In this document: one piece after another, positions 48,519 to 57,770 of the stretch | How the letters are laid out: each line of letters starts with the position of its first letter | Numbering within the stretch: position 1 is the first letter of the stretch | From: Virgibacillus sp. 7505 | Lineage (GTDB): Bacteria; Bacillota; Bacilli; Bacillales; Amphibacillaceae | DNA: 64,000 bases | NCBI RefSeq assembly: GCF_002272135.1 | Contig: NZ_NPBF01000014.1 | Coordinates: forward strand, 1-64,000 | Direction of reading: 5' to 3' | Translations under genes and position numbers: made by a program | The notes under the pieces: model-generated | What the model was told of the DNA's origin: nothing | The model's input: the letters and a program-made list of their open reading frames with translations, nothing else | Databases searched by the model: none

Positions 48519-48856
48519 CTTTTTACATACATTCTGTATCAACCACTTTATTATATGGAATATACACCACCCCATACTCCTCCGGAACAAACATTTCCAA
48601 TCTATGCTATCTAAAAAAATTAATTCATTGTTAGATTATCTAGCGTAAATTTCCCATCTTAGGCTTTAAACAGTTAAAAAAATATAGTTATCATAAGTGA
48701 GTTTCCCAACATTATTTTACTTTTTTTACCACAAAATATATCTTTTTTACGATATTATAAAATTATGGCAAATAAATGGGTAGGAGGGTTTACTTTTTCT
48801 TCATAAAAAACTAAATATAAAGTTCTATGTCATAAGAGCTGTATGGGGGTATCGAA
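48519..48856. other. AT-rich intergenic region
   Basis: No gene-like frame. The last 100 bp are very AT-rich with TATTATAAAAT near 48755, a likely promoter for the protease gene. Nothing else recognised. Confidence 0.6.
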
Positions 48857-50059
48857 TTGAATTTATATTCAAAATTATTCGTTTTTGTGCTAGGATTACT
48901 AATATTCTTGTTAACTCCTCTAGTAAGTGAGGCTGAATCTTATTCTGTAACAGAAGAAGAAGCAATTGATAAAATAAATCAAACCATAGAAGCGAAACCA
49001 TACCTTAATGCCTTAAAGGGCGGTCAAGTTAATTTAGTACATAGTTTGTACGGTGAAAATGAAAATGTAATAGCCTATTATTATGAGATTCAAACAGGAA
49101 GTACAGATGGTTACTTTATTGTAGCTGCTGATAAAAGGTTAGACCCTCTTCCTCAGTACGGTGTAGACGGCACATTAGAGTTCGAATTCTCTAATATGCA
49201 AGAAGGAGATAAAGCTTATTACTTAGGCGTTAATAGTTTTGTATTTGCTAAAAGTGCGGAAGCTGCAGAGCAAAAATTCGAAGAACTTAAAAGTGAATTT
49301 GTTCCACCATTAGAAACTGAATCCCAAGTTAGTGCTTTTTCAACTTCAAAAGCTGACATTGCTGAAGCCGAAAAAGAATATAATGAAGCAATTAACCAAG
49401 AATTTAAAACTGTAGATTTATCTTCTGAAGTTAGTCCTGGATGGAGTGAAGATAACAGTGGTGGATTCTCTACTATGGGTGCGGGGGATACAAGGTATAA
49501 GGTTCTAAATGTTGATCGTATTTGGCAACGAAGAGGTGGAATGAAAGGTCAGAATTCTAATTGTGGCCCTGCAACTGGTGCAATGATAATTGATTATTAC
49601 CATGATCATTTAGGTTACAACGTGAGAGATAATGCATATTACGGTAGTTGGGCCGCCTTATCTAATCATTTGCGGATAGACATGGGAACACTTGCCGGAG
49701 GAACTACTTTGCGAGGGTATGCTGCTGGGATGTACAATCATGTGTTGCATACAAGTAGCGGATCTGCTTGGTCAAGTAAATACGTACCGGATGCTGTAGG
49801 AACAACAGCTCAGACTCAGTATATTGGTGCAATTAATAGTGCTGACCCAGCAGGTTTCAAATTTGATTTGTTTGTATCCTCCGGAACTGAATTTAAATAC
49901 CACTTTGTAGCAGGCATTGGCTATGATAGGGACGGAAGTTTTATAGGAGATCTTCATGTAGGCTATAAGAATCCTGATGGCGGCGAGAATAATAATGGAA
50001 CTCATTGGTTTGATTGGACAGCAAATGACGATGATATGGGATTCGCTTATCTTAAATAA
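48857..50059 (+). CDS. Secreted C39-like cysteine protease, prophage cargo
   Basis: 400 aa with a Sec signal peptide (about 1-26). A propeptide-like region (about 30-200) contains DGYFIVAADKRLDPLPQYG, as in streptopain/C10-type propeptides. A C39_2 papain-fold domain (about 210-400) has Cys236 in NSNCGPATGAMIIDYYHD and His349 in YHFVAGIGYD. Starts TTG 48857 after GGGGG. It lies between phage genes and attR with its own promoter, so it is likely lysogenic-conversion cargo. Possible roles: proenzyme protease, bacteriocin-like factor or surface modifier. Activity not proven. Confidence 0.85.
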   Translation: MNLYSKLFVFVLGLLIFLLTPLVSEAESYSVTEEEAIDKINQTIEAKPYLNALKGGQVNLVHSLYGENENVIAYYYEIQTGSTDGYFIVAADKRLDPLPQYGVDGTLEFEFSNMQEGDKAYYLGVNSFVFAKSAEAAEQKFEELKSEFVPPLETESQVSAFSTSKADIAEAEKEYNEAINQEFKTVDLSSEVSPGWSEDNSGGFSTMGAGDTRYKVLNVDRIWQRRGGMKGQNSNCGPATGAMIIDYYHDHLGYNVRDNAYYGSWAALSNHLRIDMGTLAGGTTLRGYAAGMYNHVLHTSSGSAWSSKYVPDAVGTTAQTQYIGAINSADPAGFKFDLFVSSGTEFKYHFVAGIGYDRDGSFIGDLHVGYKNPDGGENNNGTHWFDWTANDDDMGFAYLK

Positions 50060-50070
50060 TAAAAAGAGCG

Positions 50071-50559
50071 GTGAAACATTTGACAAAAAACAGAAAAAAT
50101 ACTTTAGTTCTCGTTCTTTCAATATTGGTCTGTATGATTTCATTTTTAATCATAAACTTATTGAATTTTGACATCCCTGAGAATGGAAACCGATCAGGAA
50201 ATGGTAATCTAGCTTTAGCTGGTTATCCATTTGCAATTGCATCAGCTATCTCAATTTTGATATTTGGTTCTCTGCTATGTATAAAGCTTTTGCGAAGATT
50301 GAGTAGAGTATGGTCTATAGTTTCTCTACTCATATTTATTACAATTCAAGTATTGTTATATGAGGGATTTGTGAACCATTTTTATGAAAAAATCGATTAT
50401 CTTGGTGGCGGACCAAAAGAACTCAGTTCATTCATTATCGACATGGGTTGGGTAAATACCTACACAAATGATATGTATTTTAATGTTTATTCTTTCTTTA
50501 CCGTATTAGTTCTTCCGATAATAATTTCATCATTAATCAGATTAATAAAGAAGGCTTAA
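50071..50559 (+). CDS. Four-span membrane protein, prophage cargo
   Basis: 162 aa with about four hydrophobic segments (about 12-32, 48-72, 80-97, 137-158). Starts at GTG 50071 or TTG 50080; the ribosome site is weak, and it follows the protease gene by 11 bp. It may be the partner (immunity, sorting or activation) of the secreted protease. No family recognised. Confidence 0.7.
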   Translation: MKHLTKNRKNTLVLVLSILVCMISFLIINLLNFDIPENGNRSGNGNLALAGYPFAIASAISILIFGSLLCIKLLRRLSRVWSIVSLLIFITIQVLLYEGFVNHFYEKIDYLGGGPKELSSFIIDMGWVNTYTNDMYFNVYSFFTVLVLPIIISSLIRLIKKA

Positions 50560-50567
50560 ATAGATCT

Positions 50568-50602
50568 GCGGACTACATTTAAATATGTAGTCCGCTTAAT
50601 TA
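50568..50602 (+). terminator. Terminator at right end of prophage genes
   Basis: GCGGACTACAT pairs with ATGTAGTCCGC, followed by TTAATTATTTT. Confidence 0.85.
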
Positions 50603-50631
50603 TTTTAAAGGATTAGCACTAAAAAGATAAA

Positions 50632-50673
50632 TGGGGCTGATTTGGGGCTAGAATTGGTTGCTCCAGCCCCAAA
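50632..50673 (+). other. Right-end integrase arm-type site candidate
   Basis: TGGGGC-N5-TGGGGC at 50632-50648 repeats the left-end motif with two changes. An inverted copy AGCCCCAAA lies at 50665-50673 and could also form a hairpin with 50641-50649. Position 90-130 bp from the core suits integrase arm sites. Confidence 0.55.
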
Positions 50674-50760
50674 AACATCTGAACAGTTAGCCACAAACCC
50701 TATTCCTATGCGATTTATACTTAATTATTCGATCACATTCCTACCCGTTCCCACAGAGAC

Positions 50761-50810
50761 CTACAGCCTTCTAAGCTGTGGGTCGGGGGTTCGAATCCCT
50801 CTTGGGACGC
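50761..50810 (+). tRNA. 3' part of tRNA-Arg(TCT): attR
   Basis: Anticodon arm ACAGC-CTTCTAA-GCTGT (anticodon TCT at 50770-50772), variable loop, T arm GGGGG-TTCGAAT-CCCTC and acceptor 3' strand TTGGGAC are present. The 5' acceptor strand and D arm are missing: upstream bases do not fit. This is the remnant left by integration into a tRNA; the intact copy should be left of base 1. Confidence 0.93.
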
Positions 50811-51171
50811 TAATAGGTTAAATTAATTTAGTTTAAAAGAGGAATTTCTTTAAAGCGTTGATATAATAGCGTTTGAAGGAGTTCCTTTTTTGTATGTTGA
50901 AGGGGCACCATATCTCAGCTTGACTCCAGCCAGCACCGACCCAACTCTGGAGGGACCAGTTTAGTACATATCGTTTTTCGAAGTAATTTAGTGAATTCTC
51001 ATTTTGAGTAAAATTAAATACATGGCAGATCATTTGATTTACACAAGGTTACCAAAGGAATACCTTTATCGAGGTTAACCAATTGATTGGGTGCATGTAC
51101 TTTTGGAAATTATAATGAGGAGCGCAAACGTAAATACTTGCTATTTGATGTTTTTGAGGAGGTAATACAAG
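50811..51171. other. Host intergenic stretch right of attR
   Basis: An imperfect hairpin with T-run at about 50841-50893 (AGGAATTTC with GGAGTTCCT, then TTTTTT) is the likely terminator of the original tRNA. The rest shows no gene-like frame on either strand and no recognised element. Confidence 0.5.
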
Positions 51172-51411
51172 ATGGACAAACAAGGACAAGAAAAGTTTTT
51201 GAATTGGATCTTAGAAAGAGTTCAAGCAGGCAAGGAGGACGAAGCGAGAGAGATACTTACCGAAAACTTCAGAAAACAAGATGAAGGTACTTTTTCTCAA
51301 GAAGATATTCAAGCGTTCGTCCCTAAAATGATCAGTTTAATACAAGCAGAAAAATTAGGGGAAGTGCAAGCGGTTGTCAAGCAATTTTCAGGTCAATTCG
51401 AGAGTAAATAG
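51172..51411 (+). CDS. 79-aa hypothetical host protein
   Basis: GAGGAGG lies 8 nt before ATG 51172. All-helical acidic protein (EKFLNWILERVQAGKEDEAR, then FVPKMISLIQAEKLGEVQAV). First gene of the host chromosome beyond the prophage. No family recognised. Confidence 0.7.
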   Translation: MDKQGQEKFLNWILERVQAGKEDEAREILTENFRKQDEGTFSQEDIQAFVPKMISLIQAEKLGEVQAVVKQFSGQFESK

Positions 51412-51553
51412 GAGCGGCCGTCTTAACAATATTAAACTGCGGCTGTCTCGGAACGACAATAACTTCCTGATAGGTATGTTTCACTATAGTACGCAAGAAG
51501 GTACAGTCGGAATAGGCAGCTTCATCTAATGGCAAGAGTCACAATCGAAAAGT

Positions 51554-51608
51554 AAGGAATCACTTTGAAAACGTAGGAAGTAGGACGTTCATTGTGATTC
51601 CTTTTTTG
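51554..51608 (+). terminator. Terminator in the gap before the sugar cluster
   Basis: AAGGAATCAC pairs with GTGATTCCTT, with a nested ACGT stem, followed by TTTTT. The rest of 51412-51790 shows no gene. Confidence 0.8.
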
Positions 51609-51783
51609 TCGATTTCTAATAGTGGTTTCACATTTAGTAAAGGGCATAGTGCTTGGTTATAGGTTAAACCTGCTAAGTCGAGTTTCCCACAAGTGTAATT
51701 ACAGTATCATTGGACTGTTAAGACCTCTTATTTTTAAACATTTACCCCTGTTTTCTATATACCCCTAATTTCCATCCTTTTGG

Positions 51784-51809
51784 TAAAATCATAAATGTAA
51801 TCGCTTACA
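51784..51809 (+). promoter_or_regulatory. -10 box and cre-like operator of sugar cluster
   Basis: TAAAAT at 51784-51789 is a -10 candidate; the -35 box is poor. TGTAATCGCTTACA (51796-51809) fits the CcpA cre consensus TGNAANCGNWNNCA and is nearly palindromic. Directly after the -10 it would repress in rich sugar; a poor -35 fits activation by the response regulator encoded downstream. Confidence 0.7.
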
Positions 51810-51830
51810 TCAGACCTGGGGGGATTGAAT

Positions 51831-53108
51831 ATGAAAAGAAAATCGCTTCTGTTGGTTTTTGGAATGATTTTGGTTTTATTACTTGCTGCTTGCAGCAATG
51901 AAGGAAGCAGCTCTGGTTCGGATGACGGGAAGGTGAAGCTGCGGATTGCGTGGTGGGGAGATCAGCCGCGAAATGATTATACGACGAAGGTTATTGAGAT
52001 GTATGAGGAACAAAATCCTGATGTTCAAATCGATGCGGAGTATGCGAGCTGGGATGACTATTGGCAGAAGCTTTCTCCTCAAGCGGCAGCAAATGAATTG
52101 CCGGATATCGTTCAAATGGACGTTTCCTACCTTGCACAATATGCGCAAGGTAATAAATTAGCCGATTTGACTCCGTTTTTAGGTGAACAAATCGACACGA
52201 GTAATATGACAGAGGATTACGTGAATGGCGGAAAAATAGATGACGGTATCTATGGAATGAACACTGGAGTAAACGCGGTTGGATTCCATTACAATCCTGA
52301 GCTATTGGAAGAACTGGGTCTTGGAAGCGAAATTCCGGAAGATTGGACATGGGATGATTATAAGAGCATGTCTGACAAGGCTGTTGCACAAGGAGTATAT
52401 TTCGATACACATCTAAGGCCTGATGTATTCTTCGATTATTACCTTCGCAGCCAAGGCGCTCGTCTGTATGCAGAGGATGGCAGCGGCTTAGGCTATGAGG
52501 ACGATAAATTATTCGTGGATTACTGGAGCATGATTGCAGAGCAAGTGGAAAAAGGAGCTACACCGACGCCTGATACGCTTGCACAGATTACTGGGATTGA
52601 AGATGATCCAGTTGTAAAAGGAGAAGCAATCGGTATTTTCCAATGGTCCAATCAGTTTGTAGGATTGAAGCAGGTGGCAGAAAAGCCGCTGGAGATTGCG
52701 CCAATGCCAGGACCTGGAACCTCTGATGGACTTTATTTGAAGCCAGGTATGTTCTTCTCTATTTCACAAAACTCCGAGCAGAAAGAAGCTGCTGCTGACT
52801 TCTTGGATTTCTTTATGAACGATGTAGAAGCGAATAAATTGATTCTCGGCGACCGTGGTGTACCAGGATCTTCAGAAGTAAAAGACGCGTTGAAGGATGA
52901 AGTTTCCGAAGCGCAGAAGCAAGTCTTTGAATATGTGGAATGGGCTGAAACAAACAGTTCTCCAATGGGATCTCCAGATCCAGCTGGTGCCGGAGAGGTC
53001 ATTGAATTACTGGAAACGTTAGCAGAACAAATCAGTTATGGTCAGCTTGCTCCTGAAGAAGCTGCTGAAAGCTTCAGAACGCAAGCAGAAGGCATGCTTG
53101 GACAATAG
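51831..53108 (+). CDS. ABC sugar importer, substrate-binding lipoprotein
   Basis: 425 aa SBP_bac_1-type extracellular sugar-binding protein. Lipoprotein signal with lipobox LLAAC (Cys about 21), then the KLRIAWWGDQPRND lobe and the hinge region NTGVNAVGFHYNPELLEELG. GGGGGG precedes ATG 51831. A hairpin at 53122 separates it from the permeases, the usual way to make more binding protein. Probably oligosaccharides; substrate not determined. Confidence 0.93.
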   Translation: MKRKSLLLVFGMILVLLLAACSNEGSSSGSDDGKVKLRIAWWGDQPRNDYTTKVIEMYEEQNPDVQIDAEYASWDDYWQKLSPQAAANELPDIVQMDVSYLAQYAQGNKLADLTPFLGEQIDTSNMTEDYVNGGKIDDGIYGMNTGVNAVGFHYNPELLEELGLGSEIPEDWTWDDYKSMSDKAVAQGVYFDTHLRPDVFFDYYLRSQGARLYAEDGSGLGYEDDKLFVDYWSMIAEQVEKGATPTPDTLAQITGIEDDPVVKGEAIGIFQWSNQFVGLKQVAEKPLEIAPMPGPGTSDGLYLKPGMFFSISQNSEQKEAAADFLDFFMNDVEANKLILGDRGVPGSSEVKDALKDEVSEAQKQVFEYVEWAETNSSPMGSPDPAGAGEVIELLETLAEQISYGQLAPEEAAESFRTQAEGMLGQ

Positions 53109-53121
53109 GAGAAAAGATAGT

Positions 53122-53151
53122 CAAAACGGCAGCTGAGCAGCTGTCGTTTTG
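53122..53151 (+). terminator. Intra-operon hairpin
   Basis: CAAAACGGCAGCTG pairs with CAGCTGTCGTTTTG with one mismatch. No long T-run, so likely an mRNA stabiliser or partial terminator giving excess binding protein. Confidence 0.7.
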
Positions 53152-53185
53152 ATTACACCTGCAAAAAAGGAGAGGAGTAAAGTCA

Positions 53186-54079
53186 TTGAGCTCACGTCTA
53201 AGAAGCAATTTGTGGGGATATCTTTTCATTGGACCGTTCATCATCGGCTTTTTAGCCTTTACGATCGTACCCATGCTAGCTTCCTTATATTTTTCATTTA
53301 CAGAGTACGGTTTATTTGATGCCCCAAAATGGATCGGCTTTGAGAACTATATAAAAATGTTCACGGAAGACCCCCGCTATATCAATTCATTGAAAGTCAC
53401 CATCATCTACGTATTCGCTGGCGTCCCATTGCGGCTTGCTTTTGCCTTACTGGTGGCCATGCTGCTGAATGTCGGATCACGAGCTGTCGGCTGGTACCGG
53501 ACGCTCTATTATTTGCCTTCCCTTATCGGCGGAAGTGTTGCAGTCGCAATCATGTGGCGGAATATCTTTGGTGATGATGGAATCGTAAATATCGCTCTTA
53601 AGACAATGGGGATTGATTCGATTCGTTGGTTTGGTGAACCAACAGCGGCATTGTGGATGCTGATTTTTCTTTCCATCTGGCAGTTTGGGTCATCGATGCT
53701 GATCTTCCTGGCTGGTTTGAAATCCATTCCGGCAAGCTTTTATGAAGCAGCCAGTGTGGATGGGGCAAACTTCTTCCAGAAATTCTTCCGCATCACTTTG
53801 CCTATGCTTAGCCCTGTTTTGCTGTTCAACATCATCATGCAGACAATCTCTGCTTTTATGACCTTTGTACCGGCCTTTATTATCTCCAAAGGGACAGGTG
53901 GGCCATTGGACGGAACGCTTCTTTATTCCCTGTATTTGTTCAAGCAAGGATTTGAGTACTTCAATATGGGCTATGCGTCGGCCATGGCTTGGGTCATGCT
54001 TATTATTGTAGCCGTTTTGACAGGAATCATCTTCTTGACGTCCAAGTATTGGGTGCATTACGAGTCGGAGGGGAAGTAG
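53186..54079 (+). CDS. ABC sugar importer permease 1 (MsmF/UgpA type)
   Basis: 297 aa with six spans. The opening [18 protein letters not shown] is typical of CUT1 permeases, and the EAA loop reads [23 protein letters not shown] 53186 has GGAGAGGAG upstream. Pairs with the next permease; no ATPase gene is in the cluster, so a shared MsmX-type ATPase is likely. Confidence 0.95.
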   Translation: MSSRLRSNLWGYLFIGPFIIGFLAFTIVPMLASLYFSFTEYGLFDAPKWIGFENYIKMFTEDPRYINSLKVTIIYVFAGVPLRLAFALLVAMLLNVGSRAVGWYRTLYYLPSLIGGSVAVAIMWRNIFGDDGIVNIALKTMGIDSIRWFGEPTAALWMLIFLSIWQFGSSMLIFLAGLKSIPASFYEAASVDGANFFQKFFRITLPMLSPVLLFNIIMQTISAFMTFVPAFIISKGTGGPLDGTLLYSLYLFKQGFEYFNMGYASAMAWVMLIIVAVLTGIIFLTSKYWVHYESEGK

Positions 54080-54080
54080 A

Positions 54081-54920
54081 ATGACGAAAAAACGACCTCG
54101 ATATTTTCTCTACCATATTCTTGTCGGAGGCTTTGCTATCCTGTTGCTATATCCGGTCATTTGGCTGTTTGTCAGCTCTTTCAAAGAGAGCGGCGATATT
54201 TTTATTACCGCAGGTTCGCTTATACCTAATCCCTTTACGTTACTGAATTACGCGCAAGGGTGGGAGGGATTTGGCGGATACGGTTTTGGTACGTTTATAA
54301 AAAATACGCTTGTTTTTGTTATATGGATGCTGCTAGGTCATTTGATTTCTTGTTCACTAATTGCATTTGGTTTTGCCAGACTTAAGTTCGTCGGACGAGG
54401 TTTTTGGTTCATGATCATGCTCGTTACATTGATGCTGCCGTATGAAGTCGTCATGATTCCGCAGTACATCATTTTCTCTGAGCTTGGCTGGCTGAATTCA
54501 TTGAAACCATTAGTTGTCCCAGCATTTTTTGGACACCCATTCTTCATATTCCTGCTTGTCCAGTTCATCCGAACCATCCCGAGGGAACTGGATGAGGCAG
54601 CGACAATCGATGGGGCTAATACATTCCAAATCTTCTACAAGGTGATCCTGCCGCTTATCGTTCCTGCTTTGGCAACAACGGCAATTTTCACTTTCTATTG
54701 GACGTGGGATAACTTACTTGGACCGGTGCTTTATTTAAACAGTCCGGAGAAATATACCGTCTCGATGGCGCTGAACATGTTCTTGAGTAATGAAACGGTA
54801 TCCAACTGGGGAGCGATGTTCGCGATGTCGATTGTCACACTCGTACCAGTGTTTGTCATATTCTTCATCTTCCAGCGCTATGTCGTGGAAGGGATCAGTA
54901 CGACAGGTCTAAAGGGATAG
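54081..54920 (+). CDS. ABC sugar importer permease 2 (MsmG/AraQ type)
   Basis: 279 aa with six spans and the EAA loop [20 protein letters not shown]. The C-terminus [16 protein letters not shown] is the CUT1 hallmark. Starts 1 bp after permease 1 stops. Confidence 0.95.
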   Translation: MTKKRPRYFLYHILVGGFAILLLYPVIWLFVSSFKESGDIFITAGSLIPNPFTLLNYAQGWEGFGGYGFGTFIKNTLVFVIWMLLGHLISCSLIAFGFARLKFVGRGFWFMIMLVTLMLPYEVVMIPQYIIFSELGWLNSLKPLVVPAFFGHPFFIFLLVQFIRTIPRELDEAATIDGANTFQIFYKVILPLIVPALATTAIFTFYWTWDNLLGPVLYLNSPEKYTVSMALNMFLSNETVSNWGAMFAMSIVTLVPVFVIFFIFQRYVVEGISTTGLKG

Positions 54921-54935
54921 AGAGGAGATGCTTTT

Positions 54936-55574
54936 ATGGCTGCTATAAATAAAGGTCTGGAATGGATCACAAGAATGGCATATGTAAATATTCTATGGCT
55001 CGTTTTCTTACTGCCGGGGCTTGTGGTCTTCGGGGTTTTCCCAGCTACCACTGCCCTGCTGCATGTGATAAACCAATGGCTGCAAGGAAAAACGGACTTT
55101 CCTATATTCCAAACCTTTTTACAGACGTATAAAAAGGAGTTCATGAACAGCAATAAATTGGGATATATCTACGTGCTGCTGGGATATATCCTCTATCTGG
55201 ACTTCCTCTTCTTAACATCTGCTGCAAATGCCGCTTTGTACTTCACGATTCCGTACCTTATTATTACGTCCATTGCTTTTTCAGCGAGTTTGTATGCGTT
55301 CCCGATGCTCGTACATTACGATATGAAGCCTTTTCAAATCGTGAAGCGTTCTTTCTTCATCATGATGCTGAACCCGAGTCAAACGTTTGTCATGCTTATC
55401 GGTACAATTGGAGTAGGTTCGATTTTATGGTATTTCCAGGGTTTGGCGTTATTTTTCAGCTTCAGTATTCTTGCATTGATCGTGATGATGCCAGCTGCAA
55501 AAGCATTTGAAAGAACCGAAAGGAAATCATCCAAACTCCTGGCCAGGGACATCAACTCCGTACCAGCGAACTGA
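54936..55574 (+). CDS. YesL-like DUF624 membrane protein
   Basis: 212 aa with about five spans. The opening NKGLEWITRMAYVNILWLVF and the GVFPATTAL motif mark the DUF624/YesL family that accompanies YesM/YesN and CUT1 importers. Role unknown, perhaps linked to signalling or transport. GAGGAG precedes the ATG. Confidence 0.92.
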   Translation: MAAINKGLEWITRMAYVNILWLVFLLPGLVVFGVFPATTALLHVINQWLQGKTDFPIFQTFLQTYKKEFMNSNKLGYIYVLLGYILYLDFLFLTSAANAALYFTIPYLIITSIAFSASLYAFPMLVHYDMKPFQIVKRSFFIMMLNPSQTFVMLIGTIGVGSILWYFQGLALFFSFSILALIVMMPAAKAFERTERKSSKLLARDINSVPAN

Positions 55575-55599
55575 GATCACAACAATGGGAGGTTATGCT

Positions 55600-56880
55600 A
55601 TGAAAAGGTATGTGCTCGTGGGAACAGGCGGCCGAGCGGAATTTTATTATGGAGCTATGGCGAGGGATTTTAAAGAAACATGTGCACTAGCTGCTTTTTG
55701 TGACATAAACGAAACAAGGATGGCTTACGCAAACAAGCTGCTGCAGGAAAGGTATCAGCATGCTGCAATACCAGCATATCCTGCAGCGGACTTTGAAAAG
55801 ATGATACAGCAGGTAAAGCCAGATATCGTCATTGTCACGACTATCGATCGAACGCATCACACGTATATCATCAGGGCATTGGAGCTTGGTTGTGATGTTA
55901 TTACAGAAAAACCAATGACGACGGATGAAAATAAGTGTCAGGAGATTTTGGATGCTATTGAAAGGACAGGAAGAGAAGTCCGGGTGACATTCAACTACCG
56001 ATATGCCCCGCATAATACAAAAATAAAGGAATTGATCAGCTCTGGTGTCATCGGAGAAGTGAATTCGGTGCATTTTGAATGGGCGCTGGATACGACACAT
56101 GGTGCCGATTATTTCCGTCGATGGCATCGCGACAAACGAAATAGCGGCGGCCTGCTCGTTCATAAGTCTACTCACCACTTTGACTTGGTGAACTTCTGGC
56201 TGGATACAACGCCTGAGCGTGTGTACGCTTCTGGCGATCTGCTTTTCTACGGAAGGGAAAATGCCGAACAAAGAGGAGAAACAAAGTTCTATCAGCGAGC
56301 TTATCAAAGTGAACAAGCAAAAAACGATCCATTCGCTCTTGACTTGGAAAACAATGACCATCTGAAAGCGATGTACCTTGATGCGGAGAAAGAAGATGGT
56401 TATCAAAGGGATCAAAGTGTTTTTGGTGATGGAATAAGTATCGAGGATACTTTAGGTGTGCTGGTGAACTATAAAAGTAAAGCAATCCTGACATACAGTT
56501 TGAATGCCTACTTGCCTTGGGAAGGTTTTATCGTCTCCTTTAATGGAACAAAAGGGAGAATCGATGCGCGCATTATAGAGAAGTCCTATGTAAATTCGGG
56601 AGGAAGCAAAGCTGAGGAAGGTCAGCTGGAGCAATTATCAATCGTCGTCAGTCCTATGTTCGATATTCCATATGAGGTACAGGTGGATAATGGAATCGGA
56701 GGACACGGCGGAGGAGATACGCTGCTGCTGGAAGATTTATTCGGTAATCCAAACCCAGACCCATACAAACGTGCAGCTTCCCACATAGACGGAGCAATGT
56801 CCATTATGACCGGCATTGCAGGTAATCATTCCTTGAAATCAGGAAATGCAGTGAACATAAAAGAATTGATGGATCTATAA
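55600..56880 (+). CDS. Gfo/Idh/MocA-family oxidoreductase
   Basis: 426 aa NAD(P)-dependent sugar oxidoreductase. Rossmann motif VGTGGRAEFYYGA at the N-terminus, TEKPMTTDE (catalytic Lys in EKP), and HKSTHHFDLVNFWL in the C-terminal domain. ATG 55600 follows GGGAGG. Longer than the usual 330-380 aa, with an insert at about 215-265. Probably oxidises or isomerises the imported sugar (inference). Confidence 0.92.
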   Translation: MKRYVLVGTGGRAEFYYGAMARDFKETCALAAFCDINETRMAYANKLLQERYQHAAIPAYPAADFEKMIQQVKPDIVIVTTIDRTHHTYIIRALELGCDVITEKPMTTDENKCQEILDAIERTGREVRVTFNYRYAPHNTKIKELISSGVIGEVNSVHFEWALDTTHGADYFRRWHRDKRNSGGLLVHKSTHHFDLVNFWLDTTPERVYASGDLLFYGRENAEQRGETKFYQRAYQSEQAKNDPFALDLENNDHLKAMYLDAEKEDGYQRDQSVFGDGISIEDTLGVLVNYKSKAILTYSLNAYLPWEGFIVSFNGTKGRIDARIIEKSYVNSGGSKAEEGQLEQLSIVVSPMFDIPYEVQVDNGIGGHGGGDTLLLEDLFGNPNPDPYKRAASHIDGAMSIMTGIAGNHSLKSGNAVNIKELMDL

Positions 56881-56910
56881 AAACGGTTTGCTTGAATGGA
56901 GGATATGTTG

Positions 56911-57684
56911 GTGGAGAAGACGGCCATCATTTCTGGCGGAGCCTCTGGAATCGGAAAGGCAGCTGCACTGAAGCTTGCCGATGCCGGTTTCCGGGTTTGC
57001 CTGCTGGATGTGAATGAAGCAAAATTGCGAGAAGTTAAATCGGAGATGGAAGAAAAGAAATTCAAGGTAATTACCATCCCCTGTAATATGTCCGACTACA
57101 ATCAAGTTGGGGCAGCTGCTAAAACAATGATGGAGCAGTGGGGAAGGATCGATGCAGTATTCGCCAATGCCGGAATAGTTGGTGAGACATCATCGATTGA
57201 GTCGATGAGTGTGGACAACTGGAGCCAGGTTCTCAGCATCAATTTGAACGGTACATTCTTCCTCGTGAAAGCAGCTATTCCTTACATGAAGCAGCAAGGC
57301 GGGAGCATCATCATTACAAGCTCCGTCAGTGGAAACAGAGTCTTTTCTCAAGCCGGATTCTCAGCTTACTCCACCTCTAAAGCAGCACAAGCAGCATTCG
57401 CTAAAATGGCCGCATTGGAGCTGGCAAAATACCATATCCGTGTAAATGTCATCTGCCCCGGCGGAATAGAAACTAATTTCAGTGAGTCGATAAAACGATC
57501 TCCTGATTTGGATGAAATCAAAGTGCCGGTTGAATTTCCGGAAGGAAGCAAGCCATTGGATAAACGATCTGGTAAGCCTGAGGAAGTAGCAGATTTGGTG
57601 AAGTTTTTAGCTTCTGATGAATCTAGTCATATTACAGGAACGGAAATATTTATAGATGGAGCAGAGTCCTTATTGATTGGATAA
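56911..57684 (+). CDS. SDR-family sugar dehydrogenase
   Basis: 257 aa classical short-chain dehydrogenase: cofactor motif GGASGIGKA, NAG (ANAGI), Ser in ITSSVSGN, YSTSK catalytic pair, CPGGIETNF. Start set at GTG 56911 (GGAGG 8 nt upstream); the ATG at 56905 is too close to that site. Next to a lactonase-type hydrolase, it is a candidate L-fucose/L-rhamnose-type dehydrogenase. Confidence 0.92.
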   Translation: MEKTAIISGGASGIGKAAALKLADAGFRVCLLDVNEAKLREVKSEMEEKKFKVITIPCNMSDYNQVGAAAKTMMEQWGRIDAVFANAGIVGETSSIESMSVDNWSQVLSINLNGTFFLVKAAIPYMKQQGGSIIITSSVSGNRVFSQAGFSAYSTSKAAQAAFAKMAALELAKYHIRVNVICPGGIETNFSESIKRSPDLDEIKVPVEFPEGSKPLDKRSGKPEEVADLVKFLASDESSHITGTEIFIDGAESLLIG

Positions 57685-57700
57685 GATATCTGATTTGCGA

Positions 57701-57730
57701 CAAACACCATGAGCTAAGTCATGGTGTTTG
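57701..57730 (+). other. 12-bp perfect hairpin within operon
   Basis: CAAACACCATGA pairs with TCATGGTGTTTG. No T-run follows, so mRNA processing or a weak terminator. Confidence 0.65.
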
Positions 57731-57770
57731 TCTGGCATTTCGAGGTCACTAATGAAAGGAGAGCAGATAT

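Larger units (their letters stand above)
1..50810. mobile_element. Complete siphovirus-type prophage in tRNA-Arg(TCT)
   Basis: Gene order is that of a temperate Firmicutes siphovirus: leftward integrase/repressor block, rightward early, replication, late activator, terminase, head, tail, holin and endolysin genes. The right boundary is a tRNA-Arg 3' fragment lacking its 5' half at 50761-50810. The left boundary lies at or just left of base 1, because the integrase gene ends at base 35. All core modules look intact, so it may be inducible (inference). Confidence 0.96.

Noticed and set aside
50811-51171. Possible transposase remnant right of attR
   Set aside because: A leftward 66-codon frame here shows no transposase motif, no terminal inverted repeats and no ribosome site.
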